Below are positions 1 through 5,655 of a stretch of DNA of 7,519 bases, one piece after another. Under the pieces are notes generated by a model, which made no database searches, had not been told where the DNA came from, and saw only the letters and a program-made list of their open reading frames with translations. Position 1 is the stretch's first letter; each line of letters begins with the position of its first letter. Position numbers and translations under genes: made by a program. The DNA comes from Paracoccaceae bacterium (lineage in GTDB: Bacteria; Pseudomonadota; Alphaproteobacteria; Rhodobacterales; Rhodobacteraceae): NCBI GenBank assembly GCA_015487335.1, contig WFPZ01000008.1:1-7519 (forward strand), given 5' to 3'.

Positions 1-485
1 GCCGCGAGATCGACAGTGGGCACGATGGCGCGGGTGAAGGGCACCAGAACGGTATCCTTCAGCCCCGGTCCGGCCACTTCCAGCAGATCGCCCGCCCCGT
101 GGTTGAGCACCGCGCGCACCCGGCCCAGGGCCTTTCCGCCGGTGTCGAGGACCTCCAGGCCGATCAGGTCGGCATGGTAGTATTCGTCGTCGGGCAGGGC
201 GGGCAGGCGGGCCCGCTCGGCATAGAGCCGGGTGCCGCGCAGGGCATCGGCCTGTTCCCTCGTCGCCACCCCCGACAGCCGCGCCGCGAAGCCGCCCTTG
301 ACGGGGCGGGTGATGGTAAGGCTGAAGCTGCGCGTGCCGTCCTCGGTGGCGAGCGGGGCGTATTCGGCGATCGCCGCGGGTTCGGCGCAGAAGCTTTTCA
401 GCCGCACCTCGCCGCGGACCCCGAAAGCGCCCGCGATGGCGCCGACACAGACGCGCCCGGCGGTGGATTTTCCGTTCTCCGTCAA
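1..485 (-). CDS. rimM: 16S rRNA processing protein RimM (3' end cut by window edge)
   Basis: RimM binds ribosomal protein S19 in the 30S head and helps late 16S rRNA maturation in the cytoplasm. The 161 visible codons start with TENGKSTAGRVCVGAIAGAF; the N-terminal RimM domain signature GAIAGAFGVRGEVRLKSF lies at about residues 15-32. The PRC-barrel entry motif YYHADLIGLEV is at about 102-112, followed by VPFTRAIVPTVDLA, which is near the usual C-terminus, so probably only a few residues are missing. I chose the TTG at 485-483: it places the conserved VGAIAG block at the usual distance from the N-terminus, and it overlaps the bluB stop as TTGA, suggesting translational coupling. A GGAG lies about 11 nt upstream. 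No ATG is available in frame before the conserved block. In many bacteria trmD and rplS follow, outside this window. The identification is secure; the rare start codon is less so. Confidence 0.95.
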   Translation of the reverse strand, partial: MTENGKSTAGRVCVGAIAGAFGVRGEVRLKSFCAEPAAIAEYAPLATEDGTRSFSLTITRPVKGGFAARLSGVATREQADALRGTRLYAERARLPALPDDEYYHADLIGLEVLDTGGKALGRVRAVLNHGAGDLLEVAGPGLKDTVLVPFTRAIVPTVDLA

Positions 486-1123
486 CGCACGACCAGCTCC
501 GGCGCGGGGTCGCGCCTTTCCCATCCCGCGCGCTCCAGCTCGGGGGTTTCCAGTTCTTCCTCGGGCCAGCCGAGGCAGAGATAGGCCACCAGTCGCCAGC
601 TTGCGGGCACTTCAAGATCGGCCGAGAGCCTTTCGGGGTCAAGGATCGAGACCCAGCCCAGCCCGAGCCCCTCGGCGCGGGTGACCAGCCAGAACTGGGT
701 GATCGCCGCAACCACCGAATAGCGCCGGGTTTCGGGCATGGTGGCAGCCCCCAGCCCCGCGCCCTTGGGCGTGGCCTCGTCGCAGAATACCGCCAGCTGC
801 ACCGGGGCCTCGCGCATGCCCGAAAGCTTGAGCCGGGCGTAGATCGCGGCCTTTTCGCCGGAATATCCGGCCAGCGCCTTGGCGTTCGCGGCCTCGAAAT
901 TGGCGAGCGCGCCGGCCCGGGCGGCCGGGCTTTCGACCCGGACGATGCGCCAGGGCTCCGACAGCCCGACCGAGGGGGCCAGCGAGAAACTGGCCAGGCA
1001 GCGCTCGAGCAGCTCGGCCGGGACGGGATCGGTGCGGAAGCGGCGCACGTCGCGCCTGAGCCGCAGGAGGCGCTCCAGCTCCTGCCGGAACGCCCCGGAA
1101 AAGGCTGTGGCCGGCGGCTGCAC
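482..1123 (-). CDS. bluB: 5,6-dimethylbenzimidazole synthase (BluB), nitroreductase fold
   Basis: BluB breaks down reduced FMN with oxygen to make 5,6-dimethylbenzimidazole, the lower ligand of vitamin B12. The 213-residue protein has the usual length and family blocks: RRDVRRF at 23-29, APSVG at 49-53 followed by EPWR, YSGEKAAIYARLKLSG at 87-102, the cysteine/aspartate pair CD at 114-115, TMPETRRYSVVAAI at 128-141, GLGWVSILDP at 154-163, and a PELER..WERR end. Asp25 and Ser159 match by motif the catalytic-loop Asp32 and Ser167 described for the Sinorhizobium meliloti enzyme. One small variation is Glu56 where related proteins often have Gln before PW. The GTG start at 1123 is 3 nt after the rpsP stop; I see no alternative start before the RRDVR block. 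It sits between rpsP and rimM, which are normally adjacent, and no other cobalamin gene is visible here. A generic nitroreductase is the alternative, but the BluB-specific motifs argue against it. Confidence 0.88.
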   Translation of the reverse strand: MQPPATAFSGAFRQELERLLRLRRDVRRFRTDPVPAELLERCLASFSLAPSVGLSEPWRIVRVESPAARAGALANFEAANAKALAGYSGEKAAIYARLKLSGMREAPVQLAVFCDEATPKGAGLGAATMPETRRYSVVAAITQFWLVTRAEGLGLGWVSILDPERLSADLEVPASWRLVAYLCLGWPEEELETPELERAGWERRDPAPELVVR

Positions 1124-1126
1124 CGC

Positions 1127-1510
1127 TTACTCGGCGGTCTCTTCGGCGGGGGCCTCGGCGGCCTCTGCGGCAGCGGCGGCCTTGGCGGCCTTCTCTTCCA
1201 TCCGCGCCTTGGTCTTGGCGTGCGGCTCGCCCTTCTTGGGGTTGTTGCGCTCTTTCTTCTCGAGGATGCCGGCCGCTTCCAGGAAGCGCGAGACCCTGTC
1301 GGTGGGCTGGGCGCCCTGGCTCAGCCAGTACTGGATGCGCTCGAGGTTCATCCGCACCCGGTCTTCGCTGTCCTTGGGCAGCAGCGGGTTGTAGGTGCCC
1401 AGCTTCTCGATGAAGCGGCCATCGCGCGGCATGCGCGAATCAGCCGCCACGATGCGGTAGAACGGGCGCTTCTTGGAACCGCCGCGGGCCAGTCGGATTT
1501 TCATTGCCAT
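1127..1510 (-). CDS. rpsP: 30S ribosomal protein S16
   Basis: S16 is a primary binder of 16S rRNA in 30S assembly. The protein is 127 residues. The conserved core is MAMKIRLARGGSKKRPFYRI at 1-20, then VAADSRMPRDGRFIEKLG at 21-38, YNP at 40-42, and the QPTDRVSRFL block at 68-77. After residue 85 comes a charged tail that ends in an alanine- and glutamate-rich stretch, a C-terminal extension common in alphaproteobacterial S16 compared with the roughly 82-residue Escherichia coli protein. The start at 1510 is set by an AGGAG at 1519-1523, 8 nt upstream; the second in-frame ATG (1504) is less well placed. Frames upstream of 1510 stay open but show no S16 homology. It follows chorismate mutase by 49 nt, precedes bluB by 3 nt, and is probably cotranscribed with both. 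Confidence 0.98.
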   Translation of the reverse strand: MAMKIRLARGGSKKRPFYRIVAADSRMPRDGRFIEKLGTYNPLLPKDSEDRVRMNLERIQYWLSQGAQPTDRVSRFLEAAGILEKKERNNPKKGEPHAKTKARMEEKAAKAAAAAEAAEAPAEETAE

Positions 1511-1543
1511 GATCTGTACTCCTGTTTTGATGTTCTGGCGATG

Positions 1544-1557
1544 AGGGGGTAACCCCT
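1544..1557. other. Small GC hairpin between chorismate mutase and rpsP
   Basis: AGGGG (1544-1548), a four-base GTAA loop and CCCCT (1553-1557) form a perfect 5-bp stem, placed 2 nt beyond the chorismate mutase stop codon and 33 nt before the rpsP start. On the transcribed minus strand the loop reads TTAC. There is no U-run after it, so it is not a standard terminator. It could protect an mRNA end or modulate readthrough into rpsP, or be chance in a GC-rich genome. Confidence 0.3.
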
Positions 1558-1559
1558 TG

Positions 1560-1844
1560 TCATTTCTGTTGTTTCTTGTGGTGACGGATGACTTCCTCGA
1601 TGATGAAGCTGAGGAATTTCCTGGCGAACTCCGGGTCGAGACCGGCCTCGATGGCGAGTTTCTCGAGCCGTTCGATCTGCTCGGCCTCGCGCGCCGGGTC
1701 GGAAGGGGGCAAGCCATGCTCGGCCTTCAGCTTGCCCACCGCCTTGGTCTGGCTGAAACGCTCGGCCAGGGTATAGACGAGGATCGCATCCAGCCGGTCG
1801 ATGCTCTTGCGGTGTTCCTTGAGAAGTGTCGCGGCGTCGGTCAT
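1560..1844 (-). CDS. Chorismate mutase, small AroQ-class
   Basis: Converts chorismate to prephenate, the first committed step to phenylalanine and tyrosine, in the cytoplasm. The 94-residue, all-helical protein has the AroQ layout. By alignment to the E. coli P-protein mutase domain I place the active-site residues at Arg12, Arg29 (AERF), Lys40 (GKLKAE), Asp49, Arg52 and Glu53 (SDPAREAEQ). The position of E. coli Gln88 falls in FIIEEVIRHHKK, where it appears to be His89; this ending is what I remember of the alphaproteobacterial form. The start at 1844 is chosen because ATG overlaps the upstream acetyltransferase stop as ATGA and has GGAGAA 6 nt upstream; the open frame continues upstream to 1883 but only into the other gene's coding sequence. 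No prephenate dehydratase or ACT domain is fused. Presence between ffh and rpsP is typical of Rhodobacterales as I recall. Confidence 0.92.
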   Translation of the reverse strand: MTDAATLLKEHRKSIDRLDAILVYTLAERFSQTKAVGKLKAEHGLPPSDPAREAEQIERLEKLAIEAGLDPEFARKFLSFIIEEVIRHHKKQQK

Positions 1845-2371
1845 TGCAGCTTCTCCGGGGCGGGGTGGCGGTAGACGAGGCAAGGCTTGTCAGGTCTGGG
1901 CTGGGGTGCTTGCGGATCGATGCACGCACCCAGCCGCTCGGCCAGGGCCCGCGAGCGGACATTGTCGGGGGCCACGTAGCTGACCACGGTTTTCCATTCC
2001 AGCTGGTGCCAGGCATGGGCGATGGCGGCCCGTGCCGCTTCGCAGGCAATGCCGGTGCCTTCGAGGCTTTCATCCCAGATCATCCAGCCCACTTCGGTTT
2101 CCGGCCAGTCAGGCGGAAACCACGGGCCGACCATCCCGACGCCGGTGTCATCACCGCGGATGGTGACCACCCACATGCCGAAGCCGAGAATTTCCCAGTG
2201 GCCGAGCTCGGCGGCGAAGGCGCGCCAGGCCTTGCCCAGATCGAGCGGCCCGCCGATACCGGCGGCGCGGTCGGACATCATGAAGGCACGGAAAGGTTCC
2301 CAGTCTCGCGGGGCGGGGCGGCGCAGCACGAGGCGACCGGTTTCCAGGGTGGGGATGGTGACGGTGGTCAT
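1841..2371 (-). CDS. GNAT-family N-acetyltransferase, RimJ/RimL type
   Basis: Predicted acetyl-CoA-dependent N-acetyltransferase of the GNAT fold; the substrate cannot be told from sequence. In its 176 residues, LETGRLVLRRP at 9-19 is the usual RimJ/RimL-like first strand, PETEVGWMIW at 90-99 the beta-4 region, and EGTGIACEAARAAI at 104-117 the acetyl-CoA pyrophosphate-binding motif A. APDNVRSRALAERLGA at 134-149 is the typical N..S....E..G block. The start at 2371 has GGAGG (2379-2383) 7 nt upstream. A longer in-frame start at 2443 exists but would translate the intergenic repeat, giving MPQILPPEASRF, so I reject it. It overlaps the chorismate mutase start by 4 nt, so the pair is probably translationally coupled. 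It lies 85 nt downstream of ffh. Whether it modifies a ribosomal protein, as its neighbourhood might suggest, is speculation. Confidence 0.9.
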   Translation of the reverse strand: MTTVTIPTLETGRLVLRRPAPRDWEPFRAFMMSDRAAGIGGPLDLGKAWRAFAAELGHWEILGFGMWVVTIRGDDTGVGMVGPWFPPDWPETEVGWMIWDESLEGTGIACEAARAAIAHAWHQLEWKTVVSYVAPDNVRSRALAERLGACIDPQAPQPRPDKPCLVYRHPAPEKLQ

Positions 2372-2416
2372 CGCCGCGCCTCCGGCCCGGCGGCGGGGCA
2401 GGTGGCGGAAGCGGGA

Positions 2417-2450
2417 TGCCTCCGGCGGGAGTATTTGGGGCAAGATGAAG
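2417..2450 (+). repeat. Intergenic motif, copy 1 (CCTCCGGCGGGAGTATTT)
   Basis: A 20-base core (2417-2436) is identical to copy 2 at 4165-4184, and both cores lead into a purine-rich A/G stretch (here ending AAGATGAAG). The core folds as CTCC-GGCG-GGAG, a 4-bp hairpin followed by TATTT. This copy lies between the ffh stop and the acetyltransferase start and reads against the operon's direction. I recall such motifs as very common between genes in Rhodobacterales; their function is not settled to my knowledge. Confidence 0.75.
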
Positions 2451-2456
2451 CCATGG

Positions 2457-3968
2457 TCATTTCTTCCTGCCCAGCCCCGAGAGGCCGGGGGGCAGCGGCA
2501 TGCCGCCGCCGCCCAGCCCCGGCAGCGAGCCGGACGCGCCGCCGCCGATCTGCCTGGCGGCTGCCTCCAGCGCCCTGGGATCCATGCCCTCGGCCATCTC
2601 CGGCGGCAGCCCGCCCTTGCCGAACATGCCCTTCATGGCCTGTTTCAGCATCCGGCCCTTGCCCATCCTGCCGAGCTTCTTCATCGTGTCGGCCATCTGG
2701 CGCTGCATCTTCAGCAGCCGGTTGAGTTCCGACACTTCCAGCCCGGCGCCTCGGGCGATCCGCTTCTTGCGGCTGGCCTGCAGGATCTGGGGGTTGGCGC
2801 GCTCTTTCTTCGTCATCGAGTTGATCAGAGCGATCTGGCGCTTGATCAGGCGGTCGTCGAGGCCGGCGTCCTGGATCTTGCCGGCCATCTTCTTCATGCC
2901 CGGCAGCATGCCCATGACGCTTTCCATGCCGCCCATCTTCTGCATCTGTTCAAGCTGCATCTTCAGGTCGTTCATGTTGAAGCGCCCCTTCTGGAAGCGC
3001 CGCATCATGCGTTCGGCCTGTTCTGCCTCGATGGTTTCCTGGGCCTTCTCGACAAGGCTGACGATGTCGCCCATGCCGAGGATGCGGCCGGCGATGCGCT
3101 CGGGGTGGAACTCTTCCAGCGCGTCGAGCTTTTCGCCCAGGCCCACGAACTTGATCGGCTTGCCGGTGACGGCGCGCATGGAAAGGGCCGCGCCGCCGCG
3201 CCCGTCGCCGTCCATCCGGGTGAGCACGACGCCGGTGATGCCGACCTTGTCGTCGAATTCCTGCGCCACCTCGACGGCGACCTGGCCGGTGAGCCCGTCG
3301 ACCACCAGCAGGGTTTCACGGGGGTTGACGACGTTGCGGACGTCCTCGACCTCCTTCATCAGGGTCTCGTCGATGTGCAGCCGGCCCGCGGTGTCGAGCA
3401 GGTAGACATCGTAGCCGCCCATGGTGGCCTGCTGCCTGGCGCGTCTGGCGATCTGAACCGGGGTTTCGCCGGGCACGACCGGCAGGGTATCGACGCCGAT
3501 CTGCGCCCCCAGAACCGCCAGCTGATCCATCGCGGCGGGGCGGTAGACGTCGAGCGAGGCCATCAGAACGCGCTTGCCGTCCTTCTCCTTGAGCCGCCGG
3601 GCGATCTTGCCGGTGGTGGTGGTCTTGCCGCTGCCCTGAAGGCCGACCATCAGGATGGGGGCGGGCGGGTTGTCCACCTTCAGCTGGCCCGGCTCTTCGT
3701 CATCGCCCTTCAGCACCTCGACCAGTTCGTCGTGGACGATCTTGACGACCTGCTGGCCGGGAGTGACGGATTTGGTGACGGCCTGACCGGTGGCCTTTTC
3801 CTGCACCCGCTTGATGAAGTCGCGCGCCACGGGCAGCGAGACATCGGCCTCGAGCAGCGCCACGCGGACCTCGCGCAGGGCCGTTTTCACGTCATCCTCG
3901 GACAGCGCGCCCTGGCGGGTGAGCCGGTCGAAGACGCCGGAGAGGCGTTCGGAGAGATTTTCAAACAT
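2457..3968 (-). CDS. ffh: Signal recognition particle protein Ffh (SRP54)
   Basis: Ffh binds 4.5S RNA and signal sequences emerging from the ribosome and, with FtsY, delivers membrane proteins to the Sec translocon. The 503 residues cover all domains: the N helical bundle (MFENLSERLSGVFDRL start, to about 100), the G domain with P-loop GLQGSGKTT at 109-117, DVYRPAA at 140-146, DTAGR at 192-196, TRMD at 250-253 and GLGEK at 276-280, and a methionine-rich M domain from about 318. In the M domain, SRKKRIARGAG at 399-409 is the 4.5S RNA-binding motif. The end is a Gly/Leu/Pro-rich tail closing with LGRKK. Length is slightly above the E. coli 453. The ATG at 3968 starts exactly at the conserved MFENL; an upstream in-frame extension to 4007 is non-conserved. 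It is the first gene of the minus-strand run and a candidate promoter sits about 40-65 nt upstream. Confidence 0.98.
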   Translation of the reverse strand: MFENLSERLSGVFDRLTRQGALSEDDVKTALREVRVALLEADVSLPVARDFIKRVQEKATGQAVTKSVTPGQQVVKIVHDELVEVLKGDDEEPGQLKVDNPPAPILMVGLQGSGKTTTTGKIARRLKEKDGKRVLMASLDVYRPAAMDQLAVLGAQIGVDTLPVVPGETPVQIARRARQQATMGGYDVYLLDTAGRLHIDETLMKEVEDVRNVVNPRETLLVVDGLTGQVAVEVAQEFDDKVGITGVVLTRMDGDGRGGAALSMRAVTGKPIKFVGLGEKLDALEEFHPERIAGRILGMGDIVSLVEKAQETIEAEQAERMMRRFQKGRFNMNDLKMQLEQMQKMGGMESVMGMLPGMKKMAGKIQDAGLDDRLIKRQIALINSMTKKERANPQILQASRKKRIARGAGLEVSELNRLLKMQRQMADTMKKLGRMGKGRMLKQAMKGMFGKGGLPPEMAEGMDPRALEAAARQIGGGASGSLPGLGGGGMPLPPGLSGLGRKK

Positions 3969-4004
3969 GCCTTCGGCCCTTTCGTCCGGTTGCGGTCTGC
4001 CCCC

Positions 4005-4033
4005 CATATGGGAAGCGGCGGTTCAAACGACAA
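4005..4033 (-). promoter_or_regulatory. Candidate sigma70-type promoter for ffh
   Basis: On the minus strand TTGTCG (4033-4028) and CATATG (4010-4005) are separated by 17 nt, placing a likely transcript start near 3998 and leaving a leader of about 30 nt before ffh. The -35 box matches TTGACA at 4 of 6 positions and the -10 box matches TATAAT at only 3 of 6, so this is a plausible but weak call. It would drive ffh and possibly the genes behind it. Confidence 0.35.
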
Positions 4034-4089
4034 ACGCACCAGTGGGCGCAACGCGCTGACTGGTGGCGATCCCCGAATCCGTCCGGGGA

Positions 4090-4111
4090 CCGGAAGTTTG
4101 GCGGCTTCCGG
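4090..4111. repeat. Perfect 7-bp inverted repeat in the ffh/glycosyltransferase interval
   Basis: CCGGAAG (4090-4096) and CTTCCGG (4105-4111) are exact reverse complements around an 8-nt spacer. It is upstream of the candidate ffh promoter, not in the leader, so an operator or an RNA hairpin on an unseen transcript are both possible. There is no T-run on either side, so it is not a classical terminator. Confidence 0.4.
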
Positions 4112-4164
4112 CTGTTGGCGGGCTGATACGCGGGGGCGGGGGGCGAGTCAAGGGTGGAGCGAGG

Positions 4165-4199
4165 TGCCTCCGGCGGGAGTATTTTCCCGACAGAAGAAG
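4165..4199 (+). repeat. Intergenic motif, copy 2 (CCTCCGGCGGGAGTATTT)
   Basis: The core at 4165-4184 is identical over 20 bases to copy 1, in the same orientation, and again leads into an A/G-rich stretch (ACAGAAGAAG). It lies between divergent ffh and the glycosyltransferase, 41 nt before the latter's ATG. On the other strand it would translate as KILPPEA, matching the ILPPEA given by copy 1. The position upstream of genes on both sides argues against a pure terminator role for this copy. Confidence 0.75.
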
Positions 4200-4240
4200 A
4201 GGGCGGTTTCCTCTGACGGCCGCGCGGGTAAAGTGAAGGG

Positions 4241-5068
4241 ATGCGCGAAGGTGTGATCCATGTGGCCACGGGGGCCGATTATCTGGAACTGGCGGTAGCC
4301 TCTGCCGAAAGCCTGCGCCAGAGCAACCCGGGTCTGACGCTCGATCTGTTCACCGACCGGGACGAGGTGCCGGGAGACTTGTGGGACGCGGTGCATCCGG
4401 TGCCCCGGCTTCACGCACGCGCCAAGCTGGAGTGCATGGCACTCAGCCGTTTCGAGCGCACGCTCTATCTGGATTGCGACACCCTGGTGGTGGGCGATCT
4501 GGGCGACATGTTCACCCTGCTGGAGCGCTTCGAGATGGCGCTGGCCCATGACGTGCGCCGAGCCTCGGGGCTGATCCGCGAAGGGCTGGAGGAGACCACC
4601 CCCTACGGCTTTCCGCAGATGAACTCCGGCGTGGTGCTTTACCGGCGCTCGCCGCGGGTGCTGGCCTTCCTGAAGGAATGGGCGCGGCGTTTCCATGCCA
4701 GCGGCGTGGCGCGCGATCAGGTGGTGCTCAAGGACATGCTGTGGCAAAGCGATCTGCACCTTTACGTGCTGCCGCCCGAGTACAACCTGCGCCGGGTGAC
4801 GATGCTGGATGCCTGGGAGCCGCTGGATGCGGAGGTGAAGATCATCCACAGCCACCGGCTGATGGACCACATGCGCAAGAAGGGCGCGGCCCGGGTGCGC
4901 TCTCTGGACGACCTGCTGGCGCTGGAGCGCGAGGCGCTGGCGCGGGAGTGGGAGGAGGCGGGCGTGGCCCCGCAGGAGCGGGCGCTATGGTTGAGCGGTC
5001 GGCGCCCGGCCGACAGTAAAGCAGCCTTCGGAAAGAAGGGGGCAAAGAAATGGCCGGGAGGGGGATAG
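4241..5068 (+). CDS. GT8-like glycosyltransferase, acceptor unknown
   Basis: Predicted cytoplasmic GT-A fold glycosyltransferase that uses a nucleotide sugar and a divalent metal. In its 275 residues I see: an N-terminal nucleotide-binding strand (VIHVATGADYLELAVASAES at 5-24), HARAKLECMALSRFERTLYL at 58-77, the metal-binding DxD as DCD at 78-80, PQMNSGVVLYRR at 125-136 (the NSG motif of GT8-like enzymes), ARDQVVL at 157-163, EYNLRR at 180-185 and IIHSHRLMDH at 201-210 with candidate metal or phosphate-contacting histidines. No signal peptide or membrane segment is evident. The C-terminus is lysine/glycine-rich. The ATG at 4241 directly follows GAAGGG with no spacer, which is poor; the in-frame GTG at 4253 is an alternative, giving a protein 4 residues shorter and keeping IHVATG. 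No sugar-pathway genes lie nearby, so no substrate is proposed. It is divergent from ffh and probably monocistronic. Confidence 0.82.
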   Translation: MREGVIHVATGADYLELAVASAESLRQSNPGLTLDLFTDRDEVPGDLWDAVHPVPRLHARAKLECMALSRFERTLYLDCDTLVVGDLGDMFTLLERFEMALAHDVRRASGLIREGLEETTPYGFPQMNSGVVLYRRSPRVLAFLKEWARRFHASGVARDQVVLKDMLWQSDLHLYVLPPEYNLRRVTMLDAWEPLDAEVKIIHSHRLMDHMRKKGAARVRSLDDLLALEREALAREWEEAGVAPQERALWLSGRRPADSKAAFGKKGAKKWPGGG

Positions 5069-5092
5069 GGCTGGGCAACAGAAGAGGCGGGG

Positions 5093-5112
5093 TTGCCGAA
5101 AATATTCGGCAA
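5093..5112. terminator. Perfect 8-bp hairpin downstream of the glycosyltransferase
   Basis: TTGCCGAA (5093-5100), an AATA loop and TTCGGCAA (5105-5112) form a perfect stem 24 nt after the TAG stop. Position fits a terminator or an mRNA-stabilising 3' hairpin for the plus-strand gene, but the following bases (GCACACTG) contain no T-run, so intrinsic termination is not demonstrated. Confidence 0.4.
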
Positions 5113-5258
5113 GCACACTGTGAAGGAATGGAAGTGCCTGGGAACCGGGTTGGGAACGGCTTTTCACCCGAGTTGTGGAGGATGGCCTGTGATCACACCG
5201 GTCCGGCCGGTGTAGATTGGCGAGGTCTGAGGCCAACGACGGAACGAAGGAGAGCGCG

Positions 5259-5336
5259 ATGACCACGAGCATGATTGACCTTCCCGGCTGATCGCCAAGA
5301 GCGAAGACGGGGATTTTCTGCGGGATTTGACCCGCG
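5259..5336 (+). pseudogene. N-terminal fragment of an IS256-type transposase, frameshifted
   Basis: An ATG at 5259 with AAGGAG 6 nt upstream (5247-5252) begins MTTSMIDLPG and then hits a TGA at 5289. Restoring one T in the CCCGGCTGATCG stretch gives MIDLPG-LIAKSEDGDFLRDL, which resembles the start of IS256 (mutator) family transposases I remember from alphaproteobacteria, where LIAK..D.DFLR is typical. The rest of the roughly 400-residue transposase, including its DDE catalytic residues, is absent: coding similarity stops at about 5330 and the IS5-type fragment follows. The intact start and Shine-Dalgarno mean a 10-residue peptide could still be translated. Family assignment is from memory and only about 20 residues, so moderate confidence. 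Confidence 0.55.
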
Positions 5337-5479
5337 ACCCACCGACAGCTCAATCTCGCTGAAAGGTTCTTCGACAAGTTCAAACATTTCGAAAGATCGA
5401 AATCCGCTACGAGAAGTCAGCACGAAACCGCCTCGCCGCCGTCTTGATGGCATGCTTCAGGCCATGGGGCAGGCTATGA
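5337..5479 (+). pseudogene. C-terminal fragment of an IS5-family transposase, frameshifted
   Basis: From 5337 the frame reads THRQLNLAERFFDKFKHF. It matches the conserved RQRNLIERFFNKLKHF block before the catalytic Glu region of IS5-family DDE transposases; the E of ERFF is the probable catalytic Glu. After CATTTC (5385-5390) one base appears lost: inserting a C restores F-R-K-I-E-I-R-Y-E-K and the frame runs on as SARNRLAAVLMACFRPWGRL to a TGA at 5477-5479. RYEKSARNFLAAVLMA is the usual family wording near the C-terminus. The N-terminal and the two Asp catalytic residues are missing, so this copy is dead. The ending is the natural transposase end, so the element's right end should lie just downstream. 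Confidence 0.72.
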
Positions 5480-5655
5480 GCCCGCATCACGGGTCCAGGG
5501 CTCATCAGTTCCGCGCCCACAGTTTGGCAGAGCTGTTCCCCGAACAGGCGCGCAGCGCCGCCGGAACAGTATCCCTGCTTCAAGCGCTGCAACGCATTCA
5601 GGCGGCAGATCCGTCAAACCCTGCACCGCGCCTCGGTCGCCTGCCGGGGCAGAGC

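Larger units (their letters stand above)
5181..5503 (+). mobile_element. Degenerate insertion-sequence debris (IS256-type plus IS5-type pieces)
   Basis: This stretch holds the two transposase fragments listed separately, in the same orientation and touching each other. Upstream of them is an inverted repeat, ACACCGG (5195-5201) and CCGGTGT (5207-5213), typical of the leader or end of an element. Downstream is another, GAGCCC (5478-5483) and GGGCTC (5498-5503), starting at the IS5-type stop codon. I could not define terminal repeats or target duplications, so the outer limits are guesses. Sequence here is visibly less GC-rich than the flanking genes. Of the rest of the geneless interval, 5113-5180 and 5504-5655 show nothing I recognise on either strand. 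Confidence 0.55.

Noticed and set aside
99..684. Plus-strand open frames over rimM and bluB
   Set aside because: Antisense shadows of two clearly identified genes.
4081..4115. Possible 4.5S SRP RNA gene next to ffh, because of CCGGAAG
   Set aside because: The SRP RNA tetraloop/internal-loop signature (GGAAG followed by CAGC and pairing arms) is absent; the bases form only a 7-bp inverted repeat.
2022..4256. A 744-codon plus-strand open frame
   Set aside because: It runs antisense through ffh and part of the acetyltransferase, both of which carry unmistakable family motifs. Its His/Ala/Asp/Leu-rich product is typical of the reverse of high-GC coding sequence and contains no motif I recognise.
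4148..4870. A 240-codon minus-strand open frame opposite the glycosyltransferase
   Set aside because: The plus strand encodes coherent GT8-like motifs (DCD, NSG, YNL); the minus frame is a His/Gln-rich shadow.
5407..5592. A 61-codon minus-strand open frame in the intergenic debris
   Set aside because: No recognisable motif, no good ribosome binding site seen, and it overlaps the IS5-type fragment antisense.
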